Origin: Lunularia cruciata
Taxonomy: Eukaryota > Streptophyta > Marchantiopsida > Lunulariales > Lunulariaceae
Direction: 5' to 3'
Assembly: GCA_948567375.1 (NCBI GenBank)
Contig: OX419759.1
Location: 62,462,593 to 62,526,592 of the forward strand
Length of the DNA stretch: 64,000 nucleotides
A model generated the notes under the pieces. That model was not told where the DNA came from. It searched no databases and saw only the letters and a list, made by a program, of their open reading frames with translations. The position numbers and the translations under genes were made by a program. Below are positions 21,907-34,610 of the stretch, piece after piece; the first letter of the stretch is position 1; the number at the start of each line of letters is the position of its first letter.

Positions 21907-23440
21907 GTGAGTTTTTGTTGACATCATGTATTCGAAGAATTTTAACATGCACATCAAACTACATCAAATAATCTTAAAATGAGATTATTGAAGATCATTG
22001 AACCATCTATTTTGATCATGTGAAGACATCTTCACTGGTCTATATATTGGATTATTTACAAGAACGCCACATTCCTTCCGTATCATTAATTCACATTGTT
22101 TTATTCAAGAAAACATCATGGACGCAACTGAATGATTCTAACACCCTCTAGATTATCCAGATACATCAAATGCCAGATGAACCTAAGATGATTCACGACA
22201 ACAAAAAATAAAAATCCTCATTAATCGAAATCTATCCTTGACTGGCAACTTGACCCTAAAGATATTACCATAAAAGTACGCACAACTACGATCCAATACT
22301 AGACACTTGTCTAGGAATTGCACAACCATTGCTTTTAACTTTATGGGCAACTTGATATTTTAAAGCTTTCCTGCGTTCTGCCTAGGGGCTCTCTCTCGTA
22401 GAGCACATAAGAACAAGTGCAATTCTCGGAATGAGCGCTGGGAATTCCTCTGAGAAAAGTAGCCAGCACTTGACGTATAGGCTCCTCACTCCAACTGAGC
22501 TGGTAAAGGAATTGACAATAAGGACATTTTCCTAGATGTACGGTGACTCGGGTAGTTGAAAGGTTCCATCAATCCCATGTGAATAGTGCTCCGACCCAGT
22601 GATCAAGCGTATATGACACGTAGTCCTTAAGAATAGCGAACTAATACTTGTAACTCAATTGGATAGAGCACCAAACCCGAATCTGCTTTCCGGGATTATC
22701 AAGTTTGACTCCTCAAAGTTCCCATAAGGCATGTGTATCTTCGCTTTCAATCCGCCACCAATGAGTTTTAGCAGCTTTTCGTCCCGGACCTTACGTCTCA
22801 GGGTGTAGGATGTGGCAGAGGATGCCATGGTTCAGAGTGTCGAATAGTTTGTTACTGTCGACTGGAACGATCCAATTAGTTTCTTTGAAGTAGCTGCCTG
22901 TGGTTCGTAGGGCCGTGTGCGCACTACGCCCAGGTCGCCGGCAGTGGAATCTACCGGGAAATATTAATTTATATATAGGCTCTCATTCGCAGTACCTCTT
23001 GCACGATACTCTCTTGGAAGCATGGAATTCCAAGTGATATTTACTCGCACCTACACGGCTTGGTTATGATTTTCGTGCCTCATTCAAATGGGCTCTCGCT
23101 GTCCAGGGCTGCGGGTAGGTTTTACGGGGTCCTGGTGTTTTGATGCAGCGGACCGTTTCGATCCGTTTTAATCCGGCGGACCTCGATGTGCCACAAGGTA
23201 TAATTCTCGCAACAGAAGTCCCATGTGATTTGCTTGTGGATTCGCCTGGGAGATTTAAGTTGTGTCTGGCTCGGTTGTTGTAGGGAATGGTGCACACATT
23301 CATTTGTGTCTTCAATGTTTTTCCTTCAAACTAATCCCCAATACAGAATTATGACACTTACATAATCAATGCCGTTAACATAATCATTCCTCAAATTATC
23401 GTTTGGGAGCACCTTGTCGCTAGATACATTTTTACACTAA
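21907..23440. other. Intergenic sequence
   Basis: No supported gene. A tRNA-like stretch at about 22644-22720 was considered and not called. The 83-codon minus frame at 23064-23315 has no motif. Confidence 0.5.
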
Positions 23441-23484
23441 ATACACATAAAATGTTGAGGGGAAAAACAAAGCAGACCTAATAG

Positions 23485-23565
23485 AACACAAGAAGGATGG
23501 GAAAACCCATCAAGCCATAGAAGGAAGAGACAAAATAGGTAGAATGGGGCTAAGCCCCAATAGTA
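23485..23565 (-). repeat. LINE 3' tail with GGGGCTAAGCCCC palindrome
   Basis: Just downstream of the LINE coding remnants lies the segment that recurs elsewhere alone. It contains the 13-base GGGGCTAAGCCCC at 23546-23558 and the AAGGATGGGAAAACCCATCA block at 23493-23512. This placement ties the solitary copies elsewhere in the window to the LINE family. Confidence 0.8.
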
Positions 23566-23875
23566 CCAGTATGAGAAATCTGCACTACCACACCTAAGAT
23601 ATCCGAGCTACGCAATTTGTAAGGTCTACAAACCACCAAAGCATATGAAGAAGCATCACCTAGAGTGATTTCTCTCTTATGGATTGCACCAACCAATGCT
23701 CTTTGTAGAGCAATGGACACATGCTATCTAACTTATGCTACAAAGTATGAGAGAGAGAGTGGTACACCCGGCATCTAATATGATAAGTTCTCGTGCACTC
23801 CCTGACAAATGTGTCAAATGCCATGTCCATCGCTCCATATAATTCCAAGGCTAGAGGAACAAAGAGGTGATCTTG

Positions 23876-24091
23876 CTACATACCCCTATACTTTGAGACC
23901 TTGCGTGCTGCTGCATAACTCACTGCCCCTCTAGGAGGATGAGTAATTACTCCCTCCAAAATTGAATCATGCATAGGGTCCGTAACCACAATGTCCGCCA
24001 CTATCACCTGATCATCTCGGACCACATGGCATCTGCCAATAATATGAACACTCTCTCCAAGCAAGCTATCCACTCTCTCGTGCCATAGCAA
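23876..24091 (-). pseudogene. LINE C-terminal domain
   Basis: The 71-codon fragment (VDSLLGESVHIIGRCHVV, then IVADIVVTDPMHDSILEGVI, THPPRGAVSYAAARKVSKYRG) is repeated in the copies near 8.8 kb and 15.3 kb. Its position after reverse transcriptase and the DIVVTDP motif are compatible with a restriction-like PD-(D/E)XK endonuclease as in site-selective LINEs. That assignment is inference. The first methionine is probably not a true start. Confidence 0.6.
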
Positions 24092-24559
24092 ACACTATAT
24101 CCCTGATGGCATCATGGGTAGCTATCCTCTATCCTCCATAAGGACACCATGTCATAAGGACACCATGTCATATGGACTGCTATTGCATCTAGTGTAAAAC
24201 CACACTCACAAGTGAGTAACAAAGATGCAAACAGTTGGACCAAAGCTAAGCTGGACCTCATCATTGTAGAGAAAGTGCAAATCAGAATGCCCTAATGCCT
24301 AGTTGAGCTAAGATCCAATAGCTTGTATCCTTACCGGAGCAAGAGGAATGATGTGCTCTAGTGGCTCTAATGGATGAGTCAACTAAGAGAGAATGTAGCA
24401 TATGTTGACATTGTTGCTCCATCAAGGAAAATTGCAAACCTATGGTCTAAGCTGACAGTAGTGAAGCAAAGGATAGAAGGTTCTCATGTGCATGTGGAGA
24501 TAGATCATCTCTCATCTGCCACAATAACACTTAGAGAGAAAAGGATTTCTCCTCCACCT

Positions 24560-25720
24560 CAGTCACATAGGTCTCCAAAATGGGCCTATCAAAAACCACA
24601 AAATGAGAGGAAAGTAGGGTGCTGAGAGTTCCCAACTACCCAAAAACAATATAGGTGTCATCTCCTCCATAGATGATAAGCCTACCCATCTGCACAAGAT
24701 TGGTAGAGATGCTTGTCTATGTGCCAAATCCCCCATCACACACTCAAATGTCCATTGTCTGATGATATCACCAAAGACTTCCATGATCCTCTATCAAAAG
24801 CTCTCAAGCATGATAGAAAATTCAAGCAAGGGAGAATAGTGCTGAGGAGGTAAGTTGTTTGACAGGCAATACTAGAGGGGAGTGTAACAAAAGCCACTTG
24901 TGGATCTCCTAGTAGAGGAAGGTCATCCAGATGGAGAATATTCTCTACAAGAGCAGTGTCTAAGCAGCATGTGACAACACCTTCGGACCTACTAGCACTC
25001 CAAGAATATATAGTCCATCTGTAGATATGACACACCCCCTGGAAGCTCAAGGTGAGAAGGGATACTTGAAGAAGACCATGCTCTGCACTTTGACACCTTG
25101 AATCTCAAGCCTACAAGATGTAGCTTGGTAGTCAAGTGATCAAAGGCTTGCCTAATCTGATCTATGGGGATCACAATGCATATATCATTTGCTAAGGAGG
25201 GAAATACACAACCTAACATGGCCAAAGAAGTAGATAACAGAGCTCCAAAGTGAGTTATGGCAAACAAAGGGTTGCTTTAGGTCCCCCCTAAAGGATCTCC
25301 CTATTGTGTACTAACAAATGACTCCAAGACGGCGACTCCCTCTTGTGACTACCCATGCTGGTAGTAAAGGGAAGTAGGAGAACCATAGAACAGCCGCACA
25401 AAGGAAATGAGACTCACCAAGGATCCATCGGCCTCCCTAAGCTCTCTAAAGATGGATGCCCGAGAGATGCTATGAAAATTATTCTCAACATTCACCTATA
25501 GGAAAATCCACTATGGATGAATCTCTAAGAGTGCCTTGATGCAAAAATAGCCTCGCAACCTCTAAGTGTAGCTACTCCAAACTGATGAAGATTGAGGTGC
25601 TCTTGAAAATGAAATCTATGTTGAAGGACAATGGTGCGGCTAACCAAGCACAAAAAGATCTCTCCAATAACAATTGGTCTATTGTCTCCCATGCCCTTCT
25701 CCATCATGAGAAGTTAACTA
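24560..25720 (-). pseudogene. LINE reverse transcriptase core
   Basis: This part holds the palm blocks of the enzyme that would copy LINE RNA at a nicked target. The fragments 25707-25525, 25267-24992, 25050-24736 and 24784-24563 on the minus strand are successive pieces in different frames, so at least three frame changes separate them. The catalytic ADD is altered to AND in LANDICIV. Confidence 0.85.
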
Positions 25721-26470
25721 GCCCCTAATACCTAACTAATTGATATACAAATATCTCCCCTTGCTACTGTTGCAACCACCTAAAACAGCTCAGTAAATTC
25801 ACTAGAAGGATCATTTGCTTGAAAGTGATCTCTAAGATGTTCATATAACATCCTTGACAAGCATCCTAAGGAGAGGCAAGGGGCAATGCACAACAATTGT
25901 GCAAAAAGTGACCTATCAAGACATAAAAGTTGTTTATGTTGATAATATGATACCTCCAATGGTACTCCTCCTCTTGCCATAGGATGTGGTGAACATAGGG
26001 AAGAGATATTTTCATTAGTGGGACTAGCCATAGACAAAGAGTGTAGTGCTCGTGTTGCTCTACTAAACTCTCTTGCCTGACCCAATGTCCTACACCACCA
26101 TAATCAAGTGGACTCTATGGTATCCTATGCTAGAATTTGTCTCCTAAAACATGCAGTCCTAACTGACTCCTCTTGTGGGGCAGCCCAATCTCCCACTTGG
26201 AATGAAAGTATGGTGTATCCCGAGCCGCTCTAGGCAGCCCCACATGGGAAAGTGTAACCATGGCTAGCACAAGAATAAAAATAGTAACACATGATGTTCT
26301 TCTCCATATCTCTCCATACCTACAAAACCACAACTTCTCACATGAGAAAATACAATCTCTTAAAATCTTAAAAATTATCAACTCTCAGAGCTTTCAATTT
26401 CCATCTCAAAAATTTTCAAACTAAATTCCCATGGAACTCAATCATTAAATCAAAAATTAGAAATATAAAT

Positions 26471-26590
26471 AATTGATCTATCACTCTCAATGTGAAATAG
26501 TCACTCTAAACCCTAAAAAAAACTAAAAGTAATTGATCTATCACTCTCAATGTGAAATAGTCACTCTAAACCCTAAAAAAAACTAAAAGT
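26471..26590. repeat. Perfect tandem duplication of a 60-bp unit
   Basis: 26471-26530 and 26531-26590 are identical over all 60 bases (from AATTGATCTATCACTCTC to AACTAAAAGT). The unit includes a CTAAACCCTAAA telomere-like motif. The period equals a common sequence-file line width, so a formatting or assembly artefact should be kept in mind. Confidence 0.95.
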
Positions 26591-28800
26591 AATCCTAACT
26601 TTTACTCAATTCTACATAGTCAATCTAGGTACCAATGGAACAAAATTGAAAAATGAAAAGAATCAACTATTCACTTTTGTAAAGTACAAAGACAAGCTCT
26701 CTAAAACTCTATAATATCCTTGACTCCCTTCTCACATTCCCATTCTCTCTCCTCTCCTCCCATTCCCGATTATCGAAAATGTTGATACGCGAACAATCTT
26801 TGAAAAGATCTGGGTCAATGAAAACCATGCAAATGACTCGCAATGTGGCTCGACCCGGCAGGTCATGACCCAGGTCAGGTTAGAGCCCTGTGAAGTGGTG
26901 TAGATCGATAAACCGATTTCAAACAGCAGACAGCTATTCCTAGAGAGGAATATAATACAATCTCAACTTTGGCTCTTTGGATTGAAGGTACCCAAGTATA
27001 TATAAAGACAGAATGGCTATTTTCACCCTGAATTTTGCTAATGCCACCCACGATTTGGCCAAAATGACATGGCTCCCTTGGTGCATGCCTTTTGTGTCGG
27101 TGTTGTTATTTGTTCATCCAAAAAGTAGAGTGATAATAACAATTCTATATATATATATAGCTCATTGGGAAAACTCCACCTCTTTTGTCTCTTCTTTGTA
27201 CGGCCTGGGTGAGTGAGTCCGCGTTAAGAATGCATTTATAGGTTTAAGTTTTGTGAGTGCATGTAAAGGAACAAGATGAATGAAGGATGTTGCATTTTAT
27301 CTTTTTAATTCATTGTCTTAAAGGAATGTTGTGATGTCCAGATTTTTCATGAAGTCTGGTCTTGTCTCTCAATTGTCATATATCTTTAGAGGTTTGAAAA
27401 TTTTCTATCAGTTTTTAAGGCTGGTAATGAGAAAATCTTATTCGATATGGAAATAGGTGATTATAGTTAAGATTATCAAATGAGCAAAAAAATATCTTAC
27501 AATGATTAAAAATCCAAAATTTTTAGAAAGTATCTTAGTAGTATCAAGTTTGAAACTCCCTTCGCTTTTTGTTTCATATATCTTTTACACCTATGTTCTA
27601 TAAATGAAAAATATTCATAAATTTTAGTTTGCCTCTTTGTATAGCGATGGATCGTCTTACCCCTCAATAAATATCCTCTTCTTTCGATTTTGAAAGGAAT
27701 CTTCCTTACTTTCAATTTGAAACGGTTTCAAATTTTAATTTGACTATCTTTAAAATTGATGGTCATACTTGTTATGCACTTGTTTTACCATGGCATTCAC
27801 TTTTCGGTTGAGTGCCCTCAAGTTTGGGTCAAGAAATATATAACTTGAAATTCTTTGAGGTGGTTTCCTCGAGTAGGGAGACCCCAAAATCCGGTGCTGG
27901 AGTTCCGTAGGCTTTCGGAATTCAAGTGCCCTTTGAAATCCGAACCACCCGACTTTGGAATCTTCCTTCCAATTTGGAAATTGTGTCTACACTATCTTCC
28001 AGTAGCGGTGTAGTTCAAATTGCAAATTCAAATGGTGAATTTCATTGCTAGAAAAGATACGCAATTGCCACCTGGGCCAGATAGAACGCGATGCCGATAC
28101 CATGCATGTAATTCCACTAATTACATGAAGAAAAAAAATTTAAAATCTGAGAGAAGGGGATGGAGGTGCAAAGAGTGAAGTTATGTATGCCACCTTTGAG
28201 AGAAATTTTAATCTCAAAAAGTTCTTAGGACCCAATTGTCAATAATTTGTGAGATATAGAATTAGAGTGGGTACGGAGGAAACAAAGCACTCCCATTGAG
28301 ATTGAGGTGGAACAACTTTGTAAGTCTTGAGCTATTTCTTGTTGTGCCCATCTTGGTTTCATTTCATTGAAGAGTTTTAGTTTTCAATATTTGCTGAAGA
28401 TGGTTCCTCTACACCAAAGATAGTGGCAAGAGTAAAAGTGGATTTGGGGACCAAAGGAAAAGGGGAAGAAGACCAATTTATAATGAGCCCTCTCCATTGT
28501 TCTCAAATCTTAGATCATTTAGATAATCTTGGACATTTCAAGCAGATTCAAGGGGGGCAATAATAAGAAGCAAGTTCAAAAGAGCTACATGAGGAGTGAA
28601 ATTAAGGAGTGGTTTTCTTGAGTCTATGAATAGTAAAAGGTTATACAAGAAATGTGATAGGGACATGGGTTCCTACAAGAATGCTTTAGCATGGAAGGAT
28701 AAGTGTACAAGGAAAGGTTTGACAAAGAGGGAGCTAAAATGAGAGTGGAGAACCATCATCGATAAGTTGAATAATATGTGTCCACATTACAAGAGAATGG
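26591..28800. other. AT-rich non-coding stretch
   Basis: No gene, RNA or clear repeat is supported. Short frames (27013-27216 plus, 27506-27715 minus) lack motifs. An AT dinucleotide run (TATATATATATA) is at about 27147-27160. Confidence 0.5.
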
Positions 28801-30240
28801 ATGTGATGTTTGGAGGAAGAACCATCAATGTACCCAAGCTCTTGTAAGCATGGGGTGGGAGTTGAAAATCCCATGAATATTTATGCAACACCTTGTCATG
28901 AGCAAGAAATTATTCGAAGAAGAGGGGTATTTTTTATAAGAAGTTTATTTGAAGAAGAGGAGTATTGCATAGAGGAAACTCCTCGAATGTCTGGTACAAA
29001 TACCTAGTCATTTATCATTCCTTGTGTAATTCCATGCACCCAACCATTTCCACAAGAAGAGATTTTGTGGAAGATGAGAGTAGATCTCAAGCCGCCAAGT
29101 ATGTCCCCTCATTGTGGTGCTCCCATGTCTTCAAAATCTGCTTTGTTGATCATATCAGTCTTAAGTGCTAGAGAACCACTAGGAATGCTGGAATTACTTG
29201 GAGAAGTGCCTCAAAGAGAGAGGTACTCGCAGGAAGGTGTTAAGGAGTCAGGATGTACGGTACTTGGAGTGATGTAGGATAATCCCAAATACTTGCAAGT
29301 CAGCCTACTTGCAAGATGTTCAGCACTCGGAGTGATGTAGGATGATCCCAAATGCTGACATGCAAGATGAGTCTATAGGACATATGATTTATTTTGCCAA
29401 GTATCAAGGTGGTAAGTGAATTTGTGTCATAAAGGAGGATAAGAAGCACTCAGAGAAGTGTAGAATGACCTTGATTGCCAAAGGATGGAACAACAATTGG
29501 GGTGATGTGGAATCATTCAGAGTGCTTGCAAGAGATGCATCACTCAGAGTGCCAACAGGTGAGGCATATAGGCCAGAGTGCCAAGTGCCACCTTGGCACT
29601 TGGACTTAAGTGCCACCGCAATTTGAATGTGCCACCAACAGCACTTGCTCCAAGGACTATTACACACAAGACAACCATTGGCGCTTGCCGAGCAAGCATG
29701 GCAAGTGCTTGGGAATGAAACTTTGGCATTTGGGAGGGTGCCTTCTCACCAAGGACAACATGCATAATGGCAAATGCCTAATTGCTCTATAATTAGCAAC
29801 GTGTTGAAGTAACCGGCAACGTGTTGAAGAATGACCAAGAAGTGAGAGTATATATTGAAGTGTTTGGTTAGCAATGGCACTTTTCCCAAAATCATTTTAA
29901 GCTTAGTTGATCAAGTAGTGTCTTGCACTTTGTTGCAAAGAAGTGAGTTGTTTTGAGAGTGGCACTTGGTGTAGTTTTGGGCACTTGGAGTGAAGTACTT
30001 GGAGTGAGGTACTCCGCATAATATGTTAGTAAAGTTGTAACAGCTTTACTTGTGTAGAAGCCACAAAATTCAGTTTGAAAGTTTACAAGAAGGCATTGAG
30101 GCCATCCTTATATCCCTTGCTATCAACAAATGTGCAGTGCAGTATAGAATGGATGTGATTATAAGTAAGCACATGGGATTCCTACACTAGAATTGGGAGT
30201 TGTCAAATTTCCATTTGATCCATGAGATGAGGGGCAAAGA
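28801..30240. other. Repeat-rich stretch with short degenerate frames
   Basis: Frames at 28810-29277 are short, overlapping and without motifs. From about 29270 to 30010 the sequence repeats words such as GCACTTGGAGT, ACTCGGAGTGATGTAGGAT (29265 and 29330) and CAACGTGTTGAAG (29807 and 29819), suggesting a decayed internally repetitive element. Confidence 0.4.
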
Positions 30241-30259
30241 AGAGAAAACTTCAAGGGGA

Positions 30260-32420
30260 ATGAGAGGTAACACATTGAACTAGATGGTATACCACTGGCA
30301 AATGGTACTCAGCCTAGATGCTTGGGTTGTAGGAGCAATGATCATACAAAGTAAATTTGTAGACAAGGAACTTACCCCCAAAGTTGAGAGCAACTTTAAT
30401 AGCAAATGTTCCAAGATCAATAGGTGGAGTGTGGCCAATTACAAGGATCCTGCACAAAGAGCCATTGTAGAAGCAGTTATGAAACTCTTTAAACAGAAAA
30501 GGACCACCTACTTGACCAATGGCCAGGAAGTGCTCTTGGATTACATGTACTCAAGAGAGCCTATAGATTGGGCAGAAATGTATGATAGATAATGCAAGCT
30601 CTTGCATCAAGATTTTGAGGACAAAGGAGGTGCCACCTACATTGCTCCTTTTGTTGTTCAGTACTACATGGGGGCCAACTTGCTGACCAAGGAGGAGAGG
30701 AAGAGGAAGAGGTTTTCCATTCACATACTTCTTGTAGGTTATCTTGAATCACCTAGATTGTTAAGTATCAGCTGGCCAATGCTAAGTATGAAGAGACATA
30801 GAAATTTGTGCATGTAAATGAAGACTGGCCCTACCAAAAGTTCCAAAGAGGAAGAATACCATACCAAAGAAGAAGCCACTTCCTCCAGCAAAGAAGTCCA
30901 AGGCTAGTGCATAGGTTGTTGAAATGTCTTCTTCATAGATGAGGCTAAGGACATTGAAGTGGACAAAGATGATGATAAAGAGGAGCAAGGATCCTTCACT
31001 CTGCAAGGATCAACCTCCACTTCAAGAGACAAGGATGGAGGAGAAGAAACTTGGGAAGATGCCTAGTTTTCTCTACATGTGTAGTACCAAGATATGGATG
31101 AGTGCCTTGTAGATGAAGAAGACCACATGATAGAAGAGGAGGCAATTCTAGAGCAATCACCACTAAGTCCAGTTGCAAAGGAAGAATAAGCCTCAATGGA
31201 GATCCAAGATCAGGCCATGTGCTTGAAGGACCAAGAACTTTGGCCAGAAAAGGAGAAGGAGACTAAGGATCATGCAAAAGAAGAAGATTGAATTATGGAC
31301 AATGCAGAAGTAGAGGCAGAGATTGACACTATGACTGATCTTCTAGAGGCTGCACCAAAAGTACAGATTGAAGTGTAGGAGGCACCAACAAGTTCCAAGT
31401 CAGTGTTGGTGCAAGAAGGATCAAGCTTCATCATTCATTTGGTCAGCACTACACTACAATAGATGGAGGTGTTGTTGCCTCAATACCAAGCCGAGTGCCA
31501 TGCTGAGGTAGACTCCACCACTTTGATTAGAATTATGCATAAGCAGGTCTAACCATGAAAGGCCAAAGAAGACCTAGTGAAGGATAAAGCAGCAAAGGCC
31601 AAAGACCTATACAAGGCAGAGGCTTCAAAGGTAACTTCCTTGTTGTAGGCAAACCAATAACTCAAGAGGAGAAGTGCCACAAACAAGAATGAATGTGATC
31701 ACCATGCAACAGAAACCCAAAGGTTTGAGGGAGATTGGAAGGCACTCCACCTCAACTTTGACCAGTTTAAGAAGGAAGCCAAAGACCAATTTCATAGCAA
31801 GTGCCAGGAGTTGGAAAGCACTCTAAGTGCTCTAAAGGAGAAACATGACAAAGTAGTGAATGTAGAGATGCAAATGCAAGTTTATTGAAAGGAGGTATTA
31901 GTGTAATTGGAACATCTCACCAAGGAGGGAAAAGAGAGTCAACCATGCAAGAAGTCTCTTAGTATTGGAGGAGCAGAAGGCCAAATGGAGCATTCAAAAA
32001 AAGCAGATGGAAGAGGACCAGCTGAAGGCACTACAATAGTTGGAGGAGACCCAAGCCATGTTCATGTAAATGCTAAAAGAAGGAGTAGTGCACACCTTGC
32101 AAACCTAATGCAAACCTAACGCCATGAACTAAGGATGCAAGTTGAGCCGTTACAGAATCAGACCTATGAAGAACAACAAATGAATAGCATGTCCCTGCAC
32201 TTGAAGGATCACTCACACAAAAAGTTTAATAGAGTGTCCCAAATCTTCTTGCTAGAGATAGCTAGAAATTATGCACAAAAAGACCAACTAATTAGATATC
32301 TAAGAGATGAAAAAAGTTCTTTGCCTGTGGTAGTTCCAGCCCAAGGCACTCTCCAGAGAGGAAGTCCTTTCAATGAGGCAGGCACTCTTTGGCAAGTATT
32401 AGGTACTTGGATTCTACAAT
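30260..32420 (+). pseudogene. Degenerate charged, coiled-coil-like reading frame, family unknown
   Basis: Successive fragments on the plus strand read as one decayed protein: a globular N-terminal part (30284-30592: DPAQRAIVEAVMKLFKQKRT, LLDYMYSREPIDWAEMYDR), then about 1.7 kb rich in Glu, Lys, Asp and Gln (KSKCQELESTLSALKEKHDK-like), as expected for a long coiled coil. Many stops occur. It resembles multicopy hypothetical proteins of bryophyte or other plant repeats rather than a named family. It may be an accessory frame of a mobile element. I do not assign a function. Confidence 0.45.
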
Positions 32421-32574
32421 AGTCAAGCACTCTGAGTAGGCCATTAATGTCTGCACTCTAAGTTATATATTTTAGGAGGAGTACACCTGGAGTTATGTGG
32501 CACTTAGAGTTGTATATAGTTGAAGAGAAATGCCCTTGGGATAGTACAAGCACTCAAGGTTGTACACTAAATAT

Positions 32575-32660
32575 GGAATCTTTAGTGTACACTATTGTAC
32601 TATCCTATTGTACTATTGTACTAAGATACACTATTGTACTATCCTCTAACATCTCCTCTA
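32575..32660. repeat. Short tandem low-complexity block
   Basis: TACACTATTGTACTATCCT recurs in whole or part at about 32587, 32606 and 32627, giving a local imperfect tandem. Confidence 0.7.
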
Positions 32661-32867
32661 ACATGTGTCAGGAGCCTAATCATTTTATAGATGATTTAGA
32701 TAAGATAGGATTAGGATATTAAAAACCAATAAAGGATTGTTTAGCTTAGGATTTTAAGGATTCACTTGGGATTCTAATCCATTTGGCTTGGAGCCAAAGT
32801 GTTATATAAGGCTAAGTGCTACTTGCACTTATGTTTGTTCTTTTGTGTAACACAAAATAAAAAAGAG

Positions 32868-32960
32868 GGTGACCACGTAGAAAAAAAAAGGATGGGAAGA
32901 CCCCATCAAGCCTTACAAGTGAGAGACCAAAATGGTAAAATGGGGCTAAGCCCCAATATT
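32868..32960 (-). repeat. Solitary LINE tail
   Basis: It contains the GACCACGTAG end, AAGGATGGGAAGACCCCATC and GGGGCTAAGCCCC (32942-32954), matching the tail of the LINE at 23485. In LINE sense it lies on the minus strand. Confidence 0.85.
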
Positions 32961-33988
32961 TGCAAAATTTGATTACAAGTAAAAAGTACTCCAAATTCTT
33001 TGCAAGTTTTATTTCCTTTTTTTTATGTGTTTTTAATCTCTAAGCAAGAGTAGAGATGAGTAATTTCATAGTAGGTCGTCAATGCTTAGTGCCAAGAAAG
33101 TACTTGCCTCTTGTGAAGATGTGCACTGAATGATGCAGAGGGGTGAACTTGTGCAATGAGTGGATTGGGAAGCTCATCACCCAAGCCATACCACAAATCA
33201 AAAACCTAGGCAAGGAATAACATGAAGTGCAATCTTGCAATTTGTGCCCTCTGGGAAGGTTAGAACACATTTGCAAGCACTATATCTTCAAAATTGAAGT
33301 GGCACTTGGAGTTGAATGATCCATCACCTTTAGGAGCAATCCCAACTAGTTCTTAGAGTGAAAGTGATTTTCTTATTTCTTTTTGTTGTAGTTTACCACA
33401 AAGGGTAACACTACCTTCTTTTGAGAGTAGTTCTTGCCCAAGTGGTTAAACAAGAAACAATAAATAATAATAAAAATGGAGGTTTGATGATAAGTATGTG
33501 TTGCTTCATTCTTAGGCATTCTAGACCAATATCATCAAGAAAAAATTGTTCTTATTAATTATACTATAAGTATGTTAACACTTATCTGTCACACTCATAA
33601 TTATTTCCCTTCACACTCCCATGCATTTATTTGTACACTGTCCCGATTGCATTCCAATTGTGTTCATTCTCATTCTAATTATGTTTCACCATTAGTTTTG
33701 TATGAGTAGAATGCACTTGTACATGCTACCACTTCAAATGAGGAGTCTATGTAAAATGAGGGAAGATTGAATGATCAAGAAGCAAAGGAGGTGGGTGACA
33801 AAGAGCAAGAAGGAGATTCAAGGAAGAGAAAAAGACTATGTAGAGGGAAAGTGAACCCAGCACGCAACTCTTTTGCAAGATCTATCAAATCAATCCCAGT
33901 ACTAGAGCAACTTGAAGCTAAAAATAGATGTAGGTTGGCCTATGAGCCAGCTTGACTCTCACTTAAAATGAACCTCTGATACTATTAT
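32961..33988. other. Non-coding stretch
   Basis: No supported gene. The 62-codon frame at 33767-33955 lies in the leader side of the LTR at 33989 and shows only a basic patch. Confidence 0.45.
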
Positions 33989-34610
33989 TGTGGTGCACCA
34001 TGGACCAAGAAGGCAAGGAACCTCAACTCCATCATACTCCTCCAAGGTTAACACTCCAAGACTCAAGACATTGCTCACTAGAGAACTCAAAGAGAGAGAT
34101 AATTGCAAATGAAAAGATGATGAGTATCTACTCATATCTATTTTATATACTTATGAAATAGTTATGAACTAAAGTTATTAATTACCAGAGAAACTCAAAT
34201 TACTAGGCTAAAAGTCTAAATGAATATTCATCCTCATAGGAATATTCCCCTAAGCATGTGTTCTTATCTTGACCCAACCCCTAAGTCAAGGATTCCTTCA
34301 CATGGGCTATCCTTGGACTATAGAAGAATATGAAACAAAAAGGCTTGTGGGTCCAAGAGTTTTCAACTCTTTCCTCAAAGCCAAAAACCTAAGAATAATA
34401 CCAGTCAATACACTAGAATGTAAAATAGTGGTGCTCATCTTTTCCACTTTCTCTAAAGTAAGATCCCCTCTATCTTAGCTATGACTAACTTAAGCTAATC
34501 ATGACTAATGTAGAACCATTATTTATCTTTATATAAATAATATCTCTCAAATACTTGTAATACCAAACTAAATATCACAATACCACACACATGCACAAAT
34601 GGGTGTTATA
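33989..34610 (-). repeat. LTR of the second family (copy 2, fossil)
   Basis: On the minus strand it aligns end to end with 5892-6522, including the start TATAACACCCATTTGTGC, the ATATAAA-type promoter region and the GGTGCACCACA end. A primer-site remnant TAGTATCAGAGG follows (about 33972-33985). No coding pol remains nearby on its internal side, so it is a solo or heavily eroded LTR. Confidence 0.85.

Larger units (their letters stand above)
23485..26390 (-). mobile_element. LINE (non-LTR retrotransposon), degenerate
   Basis: Read on the minus strand, fragments in several frames match one non-LTR reverse transcriptase in order: REFSRATRALHSLSMA, YEHLRDHFQANDPSS, RPIVIGEIFLCLVSRTIVLQ, HLNLHQFGVATLRGCE, GDPLGG, FPSLANDICIV and HLDDLPLLGDPQVAF, then RQWTFECVMGDLAHRQASLP. 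The catalytic box reads LANDI where an active enzyme has an ADD-type motif, and many stops and frameshifts occur, so it is dead. A C-terminal domain and a characteristic 3' tail follow at lower coordinates. The 5' boundary near 26390 is set by homology to 15840 and is approximate. Confidence 0.85.

Noticed and set aside
22644-22720. tRNA-like stretch (TGTAACTCAATTGGATAGAGCACC...) resembling an organelle or bacterial-type arginine or methionine tRNA
   Set aside because: The D-arm resembles a tRNA, but the anticodon loop and acceptor stem do not pair convincingly, so at best it is a relic.
24374-24625. 83-codon plus-strand frame
   Set aside because: Lies antisense to the LINE reverse transcriptase remnants.
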